Shown here: positions 1 to 8,979 of the stretch, in pieces | Layout: each line of letters starts with the position of its first letter | Position numbering within the stretch: the first letter of the stretch is position 1 | DNA from: a bacterium | GTDB lineage: Bacteria; Zixibacteria; MSB-5A5; GN15; FEB-12 | Reading direction: 5' to 3' | DNA: 64,000 bases | Assembly (NCBI GenBank): GCA_016708025.1 | Contig: JADJGQ010000001.1 | Coordinates: forward strand, 1,178,001 to 1,242,000 | Position numbers and translations under genes: made by a program | The notes under the pieces: model-generated | The model's database searches: none | The model's input: only the letters and a program-made list of their open reading frames with translations | Told to the model about the DNA's origin: nothing

Positions 1-421
1 CTACGTTCTCTCCGCTAAAAAAAGCCAGGTGAGCGGTAATGGCCCGATTGTATTTTCTCAGGCTCTTCTTCAACTTCTTGTAGTCGATCCAGTGGAGTTT
101 TCCGTTGTTTGGCTTAGCGAGCCATGCCTGCTTTTTGTCAAATCTGAGGACGGCGACGTACTTATCCGGCAAGTAATAAAACTTCTTGTCATAGGTGACC
201 TCAGCGCGAATACCGACTGGGCTTACATACGTCACCATCTGCCCACTCAACGTGTACTTTGTCTCTCCATACGTAGCCTGTGAAAGGAACTCGCTGCGAA
301 CCGTAAAATCTGCTCGGACAATCGGAGCGAGACAGACACCGATCATCAAGGAAAGATAGAATATGCGCTGGATGAGAGCAAAGCATTGCATGCCGCGTGG
401 CCCGGTACCAGATTTCCCCAT
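1..421 (-). CDS. secreted protein, 3' end beyond window edge
   Basis: An open frame runs from an ATG at 421 (second ATG at 391) off the left edge with no stop, giving 140 visible residues. From the second Met there is a clear signal peptide (MQCFALIQRIFYLSLMIGV then CLAPIVRA, cleavage near ADF). The mature part is rich in Tyr and Lys and has a strand-like pattern (LSGQMVTYVSPVGIRAEV, then DKKFYYLPDKYVAVLRFDKKQAWLAK), resembling proteins that report on a bound metal or lipid in the periplasm such as the DUF4412/LolA-like folds, but I cannot assign a family. It lies 31 nt downstream of the neighbouring membrane protein on the same strand, so the two are probably cotranscribed. The second Met gives the more typical signal peptide. 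Confidence 0.6.
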   Translation of the reverse strand, partial: MGKSGTGPRGMQCFALIQRIFYLSLMIGVCLAPIVRADFTVRSEFLSQATYGETKYTLSGQMVTYVSPVGIRAEVTYDKKFYYLPDKYVAVLRFDKKQAWLAKPNNGKLHWIDYKKLKKSLRKYNRAITAHLAFFSGENV

Positions 422-452
422 GTCAATAAGATAGCATTTACCCCGCTGTTAG

Positions 453-1883
453 TCAAGCGATCGGAGGGCGTTGCAGTCGCATGATGGCGCGCACGTAGCC
501 GGCGCAAAGGATTTGTATCAACACTTGAACCGGAAGCAATCCCCACCAGATCGGCTGAATGGCTCCATCCGAATATGTGCATTTCCACCAGACAAAAAGA
601 TCCCAATAAGCAAAGAGAATCAGGAGCGACGGATTGGCTGCCAGTGTACGGACTGTCGCGGCGAAGCGTGAACTGTTTTGATTCGAGGCAAGATCGAAAG
701 AACCGATTCCAAGTCTGTTCTCCATCGCCTTCTCGCGAATCCCTGACGCCAGACGGTAATAGAGCGGATAAAACAGCAGGGGAATCACCAACAGAATGCT
801 GTGCCGGGTGAGTCCGAGAGATGTCGCGGGCGCTGGCTCTCGTTCGATGTTTTCATGGAGCGATCCCAGCCATTTGAATAGCGAGTAGGCGGATGTAATC
901 GAAATGACTGCCAGGACCTGAGCGGCAAATCCAGACTGTGATAGCAAGGATCTTTTGTCGATGCTCCATCCGTCGAGGAGTCTATCTAGGAAAACTCGCA
1001 CACTTGAGTCAAGCGGAGGTAGCAACAGCCATGCGGCGATAGCCGTCATCGAAGAGATAGCGAGCATAGCTCGGATGACCCCGCCGGCCAAGTCGCGGGA
1101 ATCACCACGGTCTGCGATCACCTCTTCCCTGTTCCGGTGGAAAACGCGGGCGGGTGTCGACTCAGGAGTAGCCTCGGATTCGGATGGCTCAGGTGCGGGT
1201 TGCGGTTCAGTTGGATCAGGTTCGGTGATCTCGTCCTGCTGCACCCCGAGGTAGACGGGCTTGTTGCCGCCGAGAAAATCCATATGATTAAATGGCTGGT
1301 AGAGCGGTTTGCTCGCGCGAGCTTGGTCGAAGGAAGTGATCAATTGATCGACAGTCACGCCCCGGAGGGCCAGTCGGCAGATGATCCGGTCGCTGGTTGC
1401 ACGATTCAGTCCCGGGCCAGCCTCACTCAGGACAGAAAGAAGCTCCTGGTCAGAGAGTGAATCCGGAAGGGTCTGCCAATCAATAAGTGCATCATCGAAT
1501 TCAGTGAGGATTCGTTCGTTCAATCGCTGAAGATTCTCAAAATCTGATCTCGGTTCGAGGTAGGCATATGGAATGGGCTGCTCAGTGCGACAATCGGGGC
1601 AGGTAAAATGCCCGGAATTGAGTTCGGCTTGATCGAGAGTCAGTTCGGAGTCGCATTTGGCACAGTGACAGTCCGCGTATTCAGCTTGAAGGAACCACCG
1701 TCGCCATTCGACCAGCAGATTCTCGGAAAGATCATGGGCATGCATCTGGCGCTGCAGGTCGGTCAGTTTATCCGGAAGGAAATCCGCCTGACAAAAGGCA
1801 AGCGTGTTGGCCAACTCGGCGCGAGCCAGTTCTCTTTCAGTCAGAACAAGGCGCAAGGTGCCGGCATTGGTGATGTGCTGCAC
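453..1883 (-). CDS. zinc-ribbon multi-spanning membrane protein, function unknown
   Basis: A 476-residue protein read from a GTG at 1883, chosen because GGGAGAGGA lies about 7 nt upstream. Residues 72-98 hold a treble-type metal site (C72, C74, C77 and C95-P-D-C98), as in cytoplasmic zinc ribbons. Residues about 210-240 are an acidic Pro/Glu-rich linker (EPDPTEPQPAPEPSESEATPE begins it). The C-terminal half has five likely membrane helices near 267-287, 313-333, 352-372, 412-428 and 440-460. The arrangement of a soluble ribbon, a flexible linker and a membrane domain suggests a membrane-anchored sensor or scaffold, but no enzymatic motif is visible and I do not recognise the family. It is divergent from the next gene to the right, with about 260 nt of promoter space between them. 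Confidence 0.75.
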   Translation of the reverse strand: MQHITNAGTLRLVLTERELARAELANTLAFCQADFLPDKLTDLQRQMHAHDLSENLLVEWRRWFLQAEYADCHCAKCDSELTLDQAELNSGHFTCPDCRTEQPIPYAYLEPRSDFENLQRLNERILTEFDDALIDWQTLPDSLSDQELLSVLSEAGPGLNRATSDRIICRLALRGVTVDQLITSFDQARASKPLYQPFNHMDFLGGNKPVYLGVQQDEITEPDPTEPQPAPEPSESEATPESTPARVFHRNREEVIADRGDSRDLAGGVIRAMLAISSMTAIAAWLLLPPLDSSVRVFLDRLLDGWSIDKRSLLSQSGFAAQVLAVISITSAYSLFKWLGSLHENIEREPAPATSLGLTRHSILLVIPLLFYPLYYRLASGIREKAMENRLGIGSFDLASNQNSSRFAATVRTLAANPSLLILFAYWDLFVWWKCTYSDGAIQPIWWGLLPVQVLIQILCAGYVRAIMRLQRPPIA

Positions 1884-2142
1884 GACAGATCCTCTCCCTT
1901 CTGGAGGTTACTCCATGTGAAGAAAATATGCCAAATGAGGCATTGAGGCAAACGAGAAGTGGCCCGATGCAATATAACCGACAGACTAATATTCCAAAAT
2001 GCAAAAAACCGGGAATAATAGACGATTTTAGTCAACTCTCTGGCCGGAGTCACGTATATCTGCACAAATAACAGCTCTGGCTCTGCGGACCGGGCGGCGG
2101 AGCAGAGCAACCCTTATTCATTAGACTTTCGAGGAGAGACTG

Positions 2143-3240
2143 ATGCGCATCTTGTTACTGACCGTTCTGACCCTGGTACTTCTGATCTCCAGTCAGGCTT
2201 CGGCCCAAATGATCTTACTGACCAATGGTTTCCAACCTGAGCCGGGGACACAGTTAGTCACCAAGGCGGACAACGCGATGGATAACGACTACTTCAATAC
2301 GCTGCTGGATGGTGCCGGCGGTCCGATGACCTGGGATTTCTCGGACCGGACATATGCCACCGAAACGGTTTCAGAGATTGTCAATCCGGTTTCGACACCC
2401 CAAATCGGGATGTTCCCGGATGCGAATCTGGTAATGCGGGCTACATTCGCCAATGATACCAGTTGGACGGTATTCAGTTCTGAGTCGAGCCATTTCTGGC
2501 AGTTGGGCGAAGTGTCGCACTCGGCGGGTTCTGGCGAGGAAGTCATCATCTATCAGGATTCCACTCCGAACTATGTCTTCCCTATCGCTTTTGGCGATCA
2601 GTGGAGTTCTCACCGGTACTTTGAGCAAGGGGATGACCCTGACCTGTATATGGAGATATATGACACGACGTTTTACAATGTCGATGCCTGGGGGACGGTG
2701 GTGTACGGCAACAAGTCACTCCCGGCACTGCGAATCGTCTCAGAGCAACGAATAACCTACGTACAGGTTGAAAACGGCACACCTACGCCGATGTATACCT
2801 CGGAAAACACTACCGTTAGTTTTGTCACTGCAGGATTCAAGACCGCGGTGAGTGCATACAAAGCGAGCAGTCTTTTCATAGTGCAATTCGGCGGCGGCGC
2901 GAGCAGTGAGTTCCTTGATCAGTTGACGGATGTGGATCCTTCGGACGGATATCCGTTGCCGAAGTGGTACGCAATTGAGCAGAATTATCCCAATCCGTTC
3001 AATCCGCAGACCGAGATCAGATTCTCGGTGCCATCACGGTCGGATGTCCGATTGACGGTTTACAATGTGGCCGGTCAGCTTGTTCGTGAACTGATGAATG
3101 AAGAAGTTCCGGCGGGGACATTTGTTGCAAGCTGGAACGGTACCAACGAGCAGAACCAACCGGTCGGTTCAGGAGTCTATTTCTACCGACTCGAAGCGGG
3201 TGCGTTCAGTTCGACAAAAAAGATGGTGTTGCTGAAATAG
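2143..3240 (+). CDS. secreted protein with C-terminal T9SS-type sorting domain
   Basis: A 365-residue exported protein. The start is supported by GAGGAGA just upstream and by the signal peptide MRILLLTVLTLVLLISSQASA. The middle part (residues 25-270) has no recognised catalytic motif and looks like an all-beta extracellular domain. From about residue 278 the sequence is a classic type A sorting/FlgD-Ig-like domain: EQNYPNPFNPQTEIRF, then RLTVYNVAGQLVREL, then SGVYFYRLEAG and the ending KKMVLLK. In Bacteroidetes relatives this domain directs export through the Por/type IX system and is removed or attached at the surface. Three proteins at the right end of the window end the same way. The gene is alone and is followed by a strong terminator. 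Confidence 0.85.
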   Translation: MRILLLTVLTLVLLISSQASAQMILLTNGFQPEPGTQLVTKADNAMDNDYFNTLLDGAGGPMTWDFSDRTYATETVSEIVNPVSTPQIGMFPDANLVMRATFANDTSWTVFSSESSHFWQLGEVSHSAGSGEEVIIYQDSTPNYVFPIAFGDQWSSHRYFEQGDDPDLYMEIYDTTFYNVDAWGTVVYGNKSLPALRIVSEQRITYVQVENGTPTPMYTSENTTVSFVTAGFKTAVSAYKASSLFIVQFGGGASSEFLDQLTDVDPSDGYPLPKWYAIEQNYPNPFNPQTEIRFSVPSRSDVRLTVYNVAGQLVRELMNEEVPAGTFVASWNGTNEQNQPVGSGVYFYRLEAGAFSSTKKMVLLK

Positions 3241-3262
3241 AAGTAAATCCACAAGACAACCA

Positions 3263-3296
3263 ACTGCCGGAACTGTAAGGTCCCGGCAGTTTTTTT
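3263..3296 (+). terminator. rho-independent terminator
   Basis: An 8-bp perfect stem (ACTGCCGG/CCGGCAGT) with a 12-nt loop is followed by seven T. It sits 23 nt after the stop of the secreted T9SS-domain gene and separates it from the convergent LRR lipoprotein gene. Confidence 0.9.
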
Positions 3297-3308
3297 GTGC
3301 TCGAAATA

Positions 3309-4502
3309 CTACCACGTAACAGTTACGCCTCGACTTTGCAGAGCGGGGATGTGAACGCTCTTTGAGGAGTCCGAAAGTGGGTTGCCGGTGAGAGAGACCT
3401 CATCTCCATCTCCGATGCCCGAGTTGTCGACCAGCGGGCGGATATCGACAATGAGATTTGCGGCAAGAGAGAGCGAGCTGAGCGACGGCAGGTCTTTCAA
3501 TACAGTGATATCAGAGAGATTGCAGTTGACCAGCACGAGCGCACTCAATTTGGTCGCTCCAGCGAGAACAGAGAGATCACTGACATCGTTGTGCGCCATG
3601 CCCAGCCGCTCCAGATTGGTAAGGCTCTGCAGAACCGTGAAGTCATCCAGGGGCAACTGATACATGGTCAAGTTGGTCAGGGAAGTCATTGACGCGAGTG
3701 GTGCCAGATCGGAAAGTGGATTGTAGCCGATATCGAGCCAGGTCAGTTCAGTGTGACCTTCCAGAGGCTCAAGCGATGTTAACTGGTTTGAATAGACGAT
3801 AAGAGTGCGCAACGAATCGAGATGGCGCAATGGCTCCAGAGTGGTGATCGCGTTGCCCGGGATAGTGAGATCGGCAAGTCGCGGACAGTACTGTAATCCC
3901 GTCAGGTCGGAGACGCCGCTGTTGGCCGAGGTTACCGATCTGAGGGATTCTAAGTAGGATCGTCGAATGGGACCATCGGGCCTCTGAATTGCCAGTCGGA
4001 CTGCCTGTTCCAGCATCGAGTCCGGAAAGTACACGATCGAATCAATGAGGCATTGGACGCGGATGCAGTCCGAGAGGTCGCTCCAGTTGTTGGCCTCATC
4101 GCGCGCGCGAAGAGCGACGTAATAGCTCAGTTCGCCATCAAGGCTCAACAGCTCAACACACTGCTCTTCTCCGGCCTCAATGGGGTTGCCGACCCAAACC
4201 AAACTAGCCGAATCAAAGTTGGCAGTGGTAAGGCTGTCATGGGACATCCGCATATCGTACGCCGTGGCGGTACCAGAATCACCGTCATCGCCCGGTGCAG
4301 ACCAACAAACGGTGGCGCGCGCTATGCCGAACGTATCCAGATGAAGGTCGGCAATGACGCTCGGTTTGACGGTGTCAACCGGATCGGGGTCATCGTTATC
4401 GTTGCCGGTGATGTCGTGCGGTTTTTTCGGACAAGCCACGAGCAGACAGAGTGCGGCCAATCCGACCACAAGAAAGAGCGGGAAAATCGACCATCGATGC
4501 AT
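3309..4502 (-). CDS. leucine-rich-repeat lipoprotein (internalin-like LRRs)
   Basis: A 397-residue lipoprotein. The signal sequence ends in a lipobox (LCLLVAC, lipidated Cys near residue 24). Residues about 45-155 form a fibronectin-III-like domain, with VIADLHLDTFGIARATVCWS at its start. From about residue 185 there are six or seven 22-residue LRRs of the bacterial internalin/SDS22 kind, with units such as LRTLIVYSNQLTSLEPLEG and LTWLDIGYNPLSDLAPLAS. Such proteins bind other proteins at the cell surface; anchoring here would be in the inner leaflet of the outer membrane. The gene is convergent with the T9SS-domain gene and ends a few bases beyond that gene's terminator. No enzymatic part is visible. 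Confidence 0.85.
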   Translation of the reverse strand: MHRWSIFPLFLVVGLAALCLLVACPKKPHDITGNDNDDPDPVDTVKPSVIADLHLDTFGIARATVCWSAPGDDGDSGTATAYDMRMSHDSLTTANFDSASLVWVGNPIEAGEEQCVELLSLDGELSYYVALRARDEANNWSDLSDCIRVQCLIDSIVYFPDSMLEQAVRLAIQRPDGPIRRSYLESLRSVTSANSGVSDLTGLQYCPRLADLTIPGNAITTLEPLRHLDSLRTLIVYSNQLTSLEPLEGHTELTWLDIGYNPLSDLAPLASMTSLTNLTMYQLPLDDFTVLQSLTNLERLGMAHNDVSDLSVLAGATKLSALVLVNCNLSDITVLKDLPSLSSLSLAANLIVDIRPLVDNSGIGDGDEVSLTGNPLSDSSKSVHIPALQSRGVTVTW

Positions 4503-4607
4503 AAAGCCCCACTTTACTCAGAGACAAACGACAGACATGACGAGTTATGATCTGCCGGCAAAATAGTCAATATGGACTTTTCTGTCAATTGTCTCGTGGG
4601 ACGTCAA

Positions 4608-5141
4608 TCAACCTTTCAAATATCGCTCGCGGATGATCTTGAGGTGATGGTCAAGGTGGCCGGCGATGATCCAGGCCATCGCTCGGACCGAAACCGGGTG
4701 TCCACTGGCGGTACCTTTTCGAAGCCAGGCGGTTTCATCGAAACTGGCGAATAGATCAAGACTCGAGGTACGTAGGTGATCGAATTCGAGCGCAATGCTC
4801 TCCAGCGTGCGGGCTGCATGTCCGCCGGATGCGGCAAACTTGTTTTCATCGAAACCGGGCAGCGGGGTCTCGTCTCCCCTGGCGATCCGGAGCGCACGAT
4901 AGGCAAAAACGCGCTCACCATCGGTGACATGGCCGAGCACTTCCTTGATCGACCATTTTCCGGGAGCGTAGGCGAAGTCCGCCTCGGACTCGGAAATAGT
5001 CGAGATGAGTTGCAGTGCGGCGGCCTGCTGTTGGGACATGGTTTTCAGGATGTCCCCGGCAGGGACAAGGGCGGTGTACGTTCGGTAGTAGGCGGCGAAC
5101 TCAGTGTCGGCCGGCGGGAGAGCGCGGAAAGATGTGGTCAT
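4608..5141 (-). CDS. DinB-like four-helix-bundle protein
   Basis: About 177 residues from ATG 5141, preceded by GAGAGAGA; a longer frame to 5180 lacks a better ribosome site. The fold signature is that of the DinB/YfiT-like metal-binding bundle: WSIKEVLGHVTDGERVFAYR in the first half and a C-terminal GHLDHHLKIIRERYL, which supply the usual His triad. Known family members are thiol-dependent transferases or hydrolases (bacillithiol or mycothiol transferases) and many are uncharacterised. The cytoplasmic location is inferred from the absence of a signal peptide. Neighbours do not suggest a pathway. It may be transcribed with the PocR-domain gene upstream, 90 nt away on the same strand. Confidence 0.8.
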   Translation of the reverse strand: MTTSFRALPPADTEFAAYYRTYTALVPAGDILKTMSQQQAAALQLISTISESEADFAYAPGKWSIKEVLGHVTDGERVFAYRALRIARGDETPLPGFDENKFAASGGHAARTLESIALEFDHLRTSSLDLFASFDETAWLRKGTASGHPVSVRAMAWIIAGHLDHHLKIIRERYLKG

Positions 5142-5230
5142 AGATTGTCTCTCTCTATTTTGGGTCTGGACAATAAACAAACAAAGAGAGGTACTACTGG
5201 CAAGAAAAAATCAGATGGCGAAATGGCGGC

Positions 5231-5761
5231 TTAGGCTCGGCGAGACAGGGAGTGAGTGACCAGAAGATGCAGGAAATCGAGGATCTGCTCGAAGCGGGTG
5301 ACGGAGACAGACGGCATGCGGTCATAGGCGGCAAGCATGGCGATGATGTCGGCGCCAATGATCTGGGCATGCAGGGCGATATCCTCGCGGTCGACGCCGA
5401 GGGCGTTACATTGTCCGACAAGCCAATAGCCGAGGCGCTCGCCATCGACAATCAATGGGACCGAACCATCGAGAAAGCCGCAGCATTGGCACATGTGATA
5501 GACGGGTTCATCGGTCTCGGCGGCGCGCTGGGAGCGTTCAAGGTTGCTGCGGTCGCAGGCATCTCTTCCCTGCTGGGTCTGACCGACCAGCCGGCAGACC
5601 TCGCTGAAATGGCTCGGTTTGGTGACGAGGCGGCCCTCCATATCAATGATGACGGTAGCAAGACCAACGACTGAGGCAAAGCTATCCTGCAGTTGCTGGA
5701 GTTTTTCCAGGTCAAGTCCGGCAAATTGAGTGATGATGTGGTTATCGAGATGGCCCGGCAT
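5231..5761 (-). CDS. stand-alone PocR-type ligand sensor
   Basis: A 176-residue protein from ATG 5761, with GAGAGG upstream; another ATG at 5794 adds 11 residues. Almost the whole length matches the PocR sensory domain, seen elsewhere fused to AraC or histidine-kinase output domains: LQQLQDSFASVVGLATVIID, then SEVCRLV, GRDACDRSN, HMCQCCGFLDGSVPLIVDGE and LGYWLVGQCN. The family binds small hydrocarbon-derived ligands and has conserved cysteines, which are present here. No DNA-binding or signalling output domain is present, so it must act through a partner or simply bind a ligand. The neighbour on the left is DinB-like. Confidence in the domain is high; the role is unknown. Confidence 0.8.
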   Translation of the reverse strand: MPGHLDNHIITQFAGLDLEKLQQLQDSFASVVGLATVIIDMEGRLVTKPSHFSEVCRLVGQTQQGRDACDRSNLERSQRAAETDEPVYHMCQCCGFLDGSVPLIVDGERLGYWLVGQCNALGVDREDIALHAQIIGADIIAMLAAYDRMPSVSVTRFEQILDFLHLLVTHSLSRRA

Positions 5762-5914
5762 GCTGAATTCGCACCTCTCCGTATCGTCGAGCATGTTATC
5801 CAGTTATCGGCAGAAAGGTCTGGGGCTTGAGATATCTGATTGAAGACCACATCGACCCAGTTACAAATGTTCTGTTTGGAAAAAATATCACCTCTCAGGT
5901 ATAATTGGGGTGCA

Positions 5915-6349
5915 ATGCGAATAGTCTATACGGTTGCAGCAATAATGGGGGTCGTCTGGAGTGGGATAGTCCTCGCCATCATGGGGGCTCGGGGGGTTGA
6001 GTGGTACTCCCTCTCCTGGTACCTTGCCGGGGGAATTGCGGGGATGACCGCGGGAAAGTTCACTGTCTGGTCGCGGATTCGGACTGACGGCGAAGAACGG
6101 TTCTGGCCCGGGTTGGCGACATTTTATGTGGGGATGGTTACGTTTTGGGGGAGTTGGGTCATAGTCGAGCGGAGCGCGATCTGTATTCGGCATGGCGGGT
6201 GGAGCGATTCTAATCTACAGGACCATCTTGGCCTGATCATCTGGTTTGTCGTGTACGGGACGCTGGTCTGGGGGGTTCTTTTGATTCCATTGACATTTGC
6301 AACCCGGTGGGTGGTCTGGCGAGTTTATCTGAGGTATGCAGACTACTGA
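5915..6349 (+). CDS. small four-helix membrane protein
   Basis: A 144-residue integral membrane protein. ATG 5915 is preferred because the upstream in-frame extension from 5840 is hydrophilic and lacks a ribosome site, while GGGG lies just before 5915. Four hydrophobic helices are visible: VYTVAAIMGVVWSGIVLAIM, WYLAGGIAGMTAGK, TFYVGMVTFWGSWVIV and IIWFVVYGTLVWGVLLIPL. Trp is frequent. There are no recognised active-site motifs and I do not know the family. It is convergent with the DUF4405-like gene, with a 12-bp hairpin in between. Confidence 0.65.
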   Translation: MRIVYTVAAIMGVVWSGIVLAIMGARGVEWYSLSWYLAGGIAGMTAGKFTVWSRIRTDGEERFWPGLATFYVGMVTFWGSWVIVERSAICIRHGGWSDSNLQDHLGLIIWFVVYGTLVWGVLLIPLTFATRWVVWRVYLRYADY

Positions 6350-6352
6350 CAG

Positions 6353-6385
6353 CGAGTGACCCATTTTGAGGCGATGGGTCACTCG
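6353..6385. terminator. bidirectional hairpin between convergent genes
   Basis: A perfect 12-bp inverted repeat (CGAGTGACCCAT/ATGGGTCACTCG) with a 9-nt loop lies between the stops of two convergent genes. There is no T run on either side, so it may act as a weak bidirectional terminator or protect mRNA 3' ends. Confidence 0.55.
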
Positions 6386-6401
6386 GGAGTCATCAGTTCG
6401 A

Positions 6402-7289
6402 TCACCGAGTGATCTTCGGCAGGTAGCCGTCGATGAGCATAACTTTCATCAGTTCAAGCGCCTCAGTGCGGTTCGCGTTAGCGGCCTCGCGCATTGGCTG
6501 ATCCAGAGTGACTTCAAGTCCGGCAGTGGCAATGCGCTGTTTGGCAAGCAGAGTGTCGAGACCGACTCGCTCGCACATCGAGGCGACAGATTTCATGCCA
6601 AAACCGGAGCCGGCAAATTCGAGCTCGATTGATTCCGGAGTGTAGGTCTTGAGTTCGGCTGGTGCGGGAGCGGGCTCGAATTTCTTGATGAAAACATAGA
6701 TATCCATCGGCGAGACGCGATTGGCCAGGGCGATCTCCTCCAGAGTCTGTTCGGGCGCCGTGAATTTGATGCCGTTGGCAGTCAGTTCTTCGGTCGCTTT
6801 GGTCAAGTCGATATCCATCTTCTGGCAGAAGACTTTAAGAGAAAGCATCTCGGCGTGGCCGAAAGGTGGTTCGTATTGAGCTTCAACTACCCAGACAGTC
6901 TTGATCCAGGCGTTAAAATCGAGCAGGTATGATAAGGGTGGAAACGGCCAGATCGCGCTGACGACAACCCAGACAGTGACAATCGATGAGATGGCCAGCT
7001 CGCGGCGGAGATTGAGTCCCTGGCGCAGTTTGTCCCTGAAATAATTCATCAGCGGCTTCCAGTTGAGCCACGTATGAATCACACCGGCGACAATGAAAAG
7101 CAGGCTGGAGAGAATATGGATGCTATCCCAACTGGTTTTGGAGAGTCCGACGAAATCCCAGATGGTCCAATAAGCGACTCGTCCGGCGGGGGCCATATAG
7201 AGAACGAGGCCGGTGATGGACATGATAATGAAACCGAAGAGGGTGAAAAATGAGGTGAGTCCTCGGGTATGGATGCGCGATGTGGACAT
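6402..7289 (-). CDS. DUF4405-like membrane protein with C-terminal soluble domain
   Basis: A 295-residue protein from ATG 7289, with AAAGGA 10 nt upstream (a TTG at 7316 would extend it by 9 residues). The N-terminal half resembles the cytochrome-b561-like DUF4405 membrane domain: TGLVLYMAPAGRVAYWTIWD, then WDSIHILSSLLFIVAGVIHTW and NWKPLMNYF. The two histidines (SIHIL and VIHTW) are typical of the family and could bind haem. A third helix (ISSIVTVWVVVSAIW) follows. The C-terminal region holds two similar segments (MLSLKVFCQKMDIDLTKATE and GMKSVASMCERVGLDTLLAK) suggesting a duplicated small helical domain like those found with DUF4405. A role in electron transfer is inference only. Confidence 0.75.
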   Translation of the reverse strand: MSTSRIHTRGLTSFFTLFGFIIMSITGLVLYMAPAGRVAYWTIWDFVGLSKTSWDSIHILSSLLFIVAGVIHTWLNWKPLMNYFRDKLRQGLNLRRELAISSIVTVWVVVSAIWPFPPLSYLLDFNAWIKTVWVVEAQYEPPFGHAEMLSLKVFCQKMDIDLTKATEELTANGIKFTAPEQTLEEIALANRVSPMDIYVFIKKFEPAPAPAELKTYTPESIELEFAGSGFGMKSVASMCERVGLDTLLAKQRIATAGLEVTLDQPMREAANANRTEALELMKVMLIDGYLPKITR

Positions 7290-7429
7290 CGAAATATGGT
7301 CCTTTCCCTTCCACAATGATATTCAGTCTGGCCAGTATACACGAGAACCGAACGGGGGCAAGCGATAAGATGTAACAAGATAGCGGGTTAGGTTAAGGGG
7401 ACTAACCGAAGGAGCGGAAGGCAAACTTG

Positions 7430-7945
7430 TCAGAGTTGGTATTTGTCGATAGTGGCGCGGATGGCGGCCCTGAACTCCTCGAGACCGAAAGGGGCTTTGA
7501 AGTAGAACTCTACACCTGCGGCACGCACGGCGGGTTCGTAACCTTCGAAGCCGGAATAGACAATGACCGGGATACCGAGCTTGGTGCGGATCTCGGCGAT
7601 CACCTGTATGACGCCTTCGATGCGGTGGTTGAATTGGTATTTGTCGGTGTAAAAGAGGATGTTGTTCAAGAAAATGAACACGATCTTGGGCTGAGTGGAT
7701 TCGGCTAACTCAAATAGACGGTCGCCAGTTTTGGTGGTAACGGAATTGACCACATTATATGGGCCGACTATTTCTGAGACTATGTCAGTGACGACTTCGG
7801 AAACAACCTGTTCGGAATCGCCAAACAGAATAGTGAAGTCTTTCTTGTCGGTGGACCGGGAGCAAAGGGAGTACTGCGGATCGAGAGCGACGGATGTGGT
7901 GGATGTTTCCTGGCGGTTGGTCGTGATTGTCAGTAGGGTGTCCAT
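7430..7945 (-). CDS. degenerate response-regulator receiver protein
   Basis: 171 residues from ATG 7945, with GGGGAGAGGA upstream. After a 40-residue leader the sequence follows a receiver fold: FTILFGDSEQVVSE (acidic pocket), KIVFIFLNNI, a switch residue in IPVIVYSG and the conserved Lys in FYFKAPF. The position of the phospho-accepting Asp, at the end of the third strand, reads L-N-N instead of D. It is therefore probably a pseudo-receiver that cannot be phosphorylated in the normal way. There is no output domain and no histidine kinase nearby. It is divergent from the LysE-like gene. Confidence 0.65.
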   Translation of the reverse strand: MDTLLTITTNRQETSTTSVALDPQYSLCSRSTDKKDFTILFGDSEQVVSEVVTDIVSEIVGPYNVVNSVTTKTGDRLFELAESTQPKIVFIFLNNILFYTDKYQFNHRIEGVIQVIAEIRTKLGIPVIVYSGFEGYEPAVRAAGVEFYFKAPFGLEEFRAAIRATIDKYQL

Positions 7946-8074
7946 GGCATTCCTCTCCCCTCTTTTATCGGAAGGTTGGGGTCGGAACAATAGCGCAGTA
8001 TGCATTCGAAGAGCGCGACTTATCTTGAAATCTTTTTGATTTCGGTCTGGACGAAAACAGGCTTAGCTTGTCGC

Positions 8075-8695
8075 ATGATCACAAATATTCTCTTTGGAAG
8101 CGGGCTGGCGTTCAGTGCGGCGATTCAGCCGGGCCCATTGCAGGCATTTCTCTTTTCCAAGGTGGCCTCGGTCGGGTGGCGGCGGACTTTGCCAGCTGCG
8201 CTCGCTCCGGTTCTGAGTGACGGTCCGATCGCGGTAGTCATGCTCCTGGTGCTTGGTCAACTCTCCGTCACAATGCAGGTGATTCTGCGTGCGGCCGGGG
8301 GGCTGCTTCTTCTCTATTTCGCATACCGGTCCTTTATGCAGTGGCGGGCTGGCGAGGTTGTGGAATCTTCGGCCACCGACAAGTTGCCGCGGACGCTTTT
8401 TGAGGCGACGCTCGTGAATCTGCTGAATCCCAATCCATATATCGGCTGGGGGTTGATACTTGGGCCGGCAGTAGTGGCGGCCTGGCGCGAGGCGCCATCG
8501 GAAGGGGTCGCGCTGGTTGGGGCGTTTTATGCGACGATGGTGGTCACCCAGGGTCTGCTTATCTATATTTTTGGGGCGACTCGGTGGTTATCGCCGAAGA
8601 TCCGTCGGGGGTTGTTGCTGGTGTCGGCGGTGATATTGGCGGGATTTGGGGTGTACCAGTTGGTGGTAGCGGGAGGGGGGCTGGTTGGAGGGTGA
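8075..8695 (+). CDS. LysE/RhtB-family exporter
   Basis: A 206-residue inner-membrane protein; ATG 8075 gives the usual LysE start (MITNILFGSGLAFSAAIQPG), whereas an in-frame start at 8000 adds a non-membrane leader. Hallmarks are QPGPLQAFL in the first helix, the GWRRTLPAALAPVLSDGPIA loop, the LNLL-like LVNLLNPNPYIGW and six hydrophobic segments. Family members export amino acids or related small molecules by proton antiport; the substrate cannot be told. The stop is immediately next to the stop of the small membrane gene on the other strand. Confidence 0.85.
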   Translation: MITNILFGSGLAFSAAIQPGPLQAFLFSKVASVGWRRTLPAALAPVLSDGPIAVVMLLVLGQLSVTMQVILRAAGGLLLLYFAYRSFMQWRAGEVVESSATDKLPRTLFEATLVNLLNPNPYIGWGLILGPAVVAAWREAPSEGVALVGAFYATMVVTQGLLIYIFGATRWLSPKIRRGLLLVSAVILAGFGVYQLVVAGGGLVGG

Positions 8696-8887
8696 TCAGA
8701 AGGATTCAAGTAGCCACATGATGGCCGCGAGGATCCCGGCCAAACCGAGCGGAATTCCAGAGTACTTCACCTGCGGAAAGAAACCAGTGACCTCATTATA
8801 GCGCCAGTCTCGATAGCCACGGTAGATCATCCAGACGCCGAGGAGAATCACGAAAAATGCGGTGAGGATTTTGGAGGCGATCAGCAT
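8696..8887 (-). CDS. small two-helix membrane protein
   Basis: 63 residues with two hydrophobic helices (KILTAFFVILLGVWMIYRGY and LGLAGILAAIMWLLESF) and a charged loop between them. It abuts the LysE-like gene tail to tail with no spacer. There is no recognised family and no strong ribosome site, but the two-helix pattern and position argue that it is a real gene. Confidence 0.55.
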   Translation of the reverse strand: MLIASKILTAFFVILLGVWMIYRGYRDWRYNEVTGFFPQVKYSGIPLGLAGILAAIMWLLESF

Positions 8888-8979
8888 AGGACAATCAAGC
8901 GAGAACGTGGCGTGGGTTCAGGAGGAATATCGCGATTCGAGGAATCGCGGGTTTACTCCAGCGCCGGTCGTGCGTGTGG

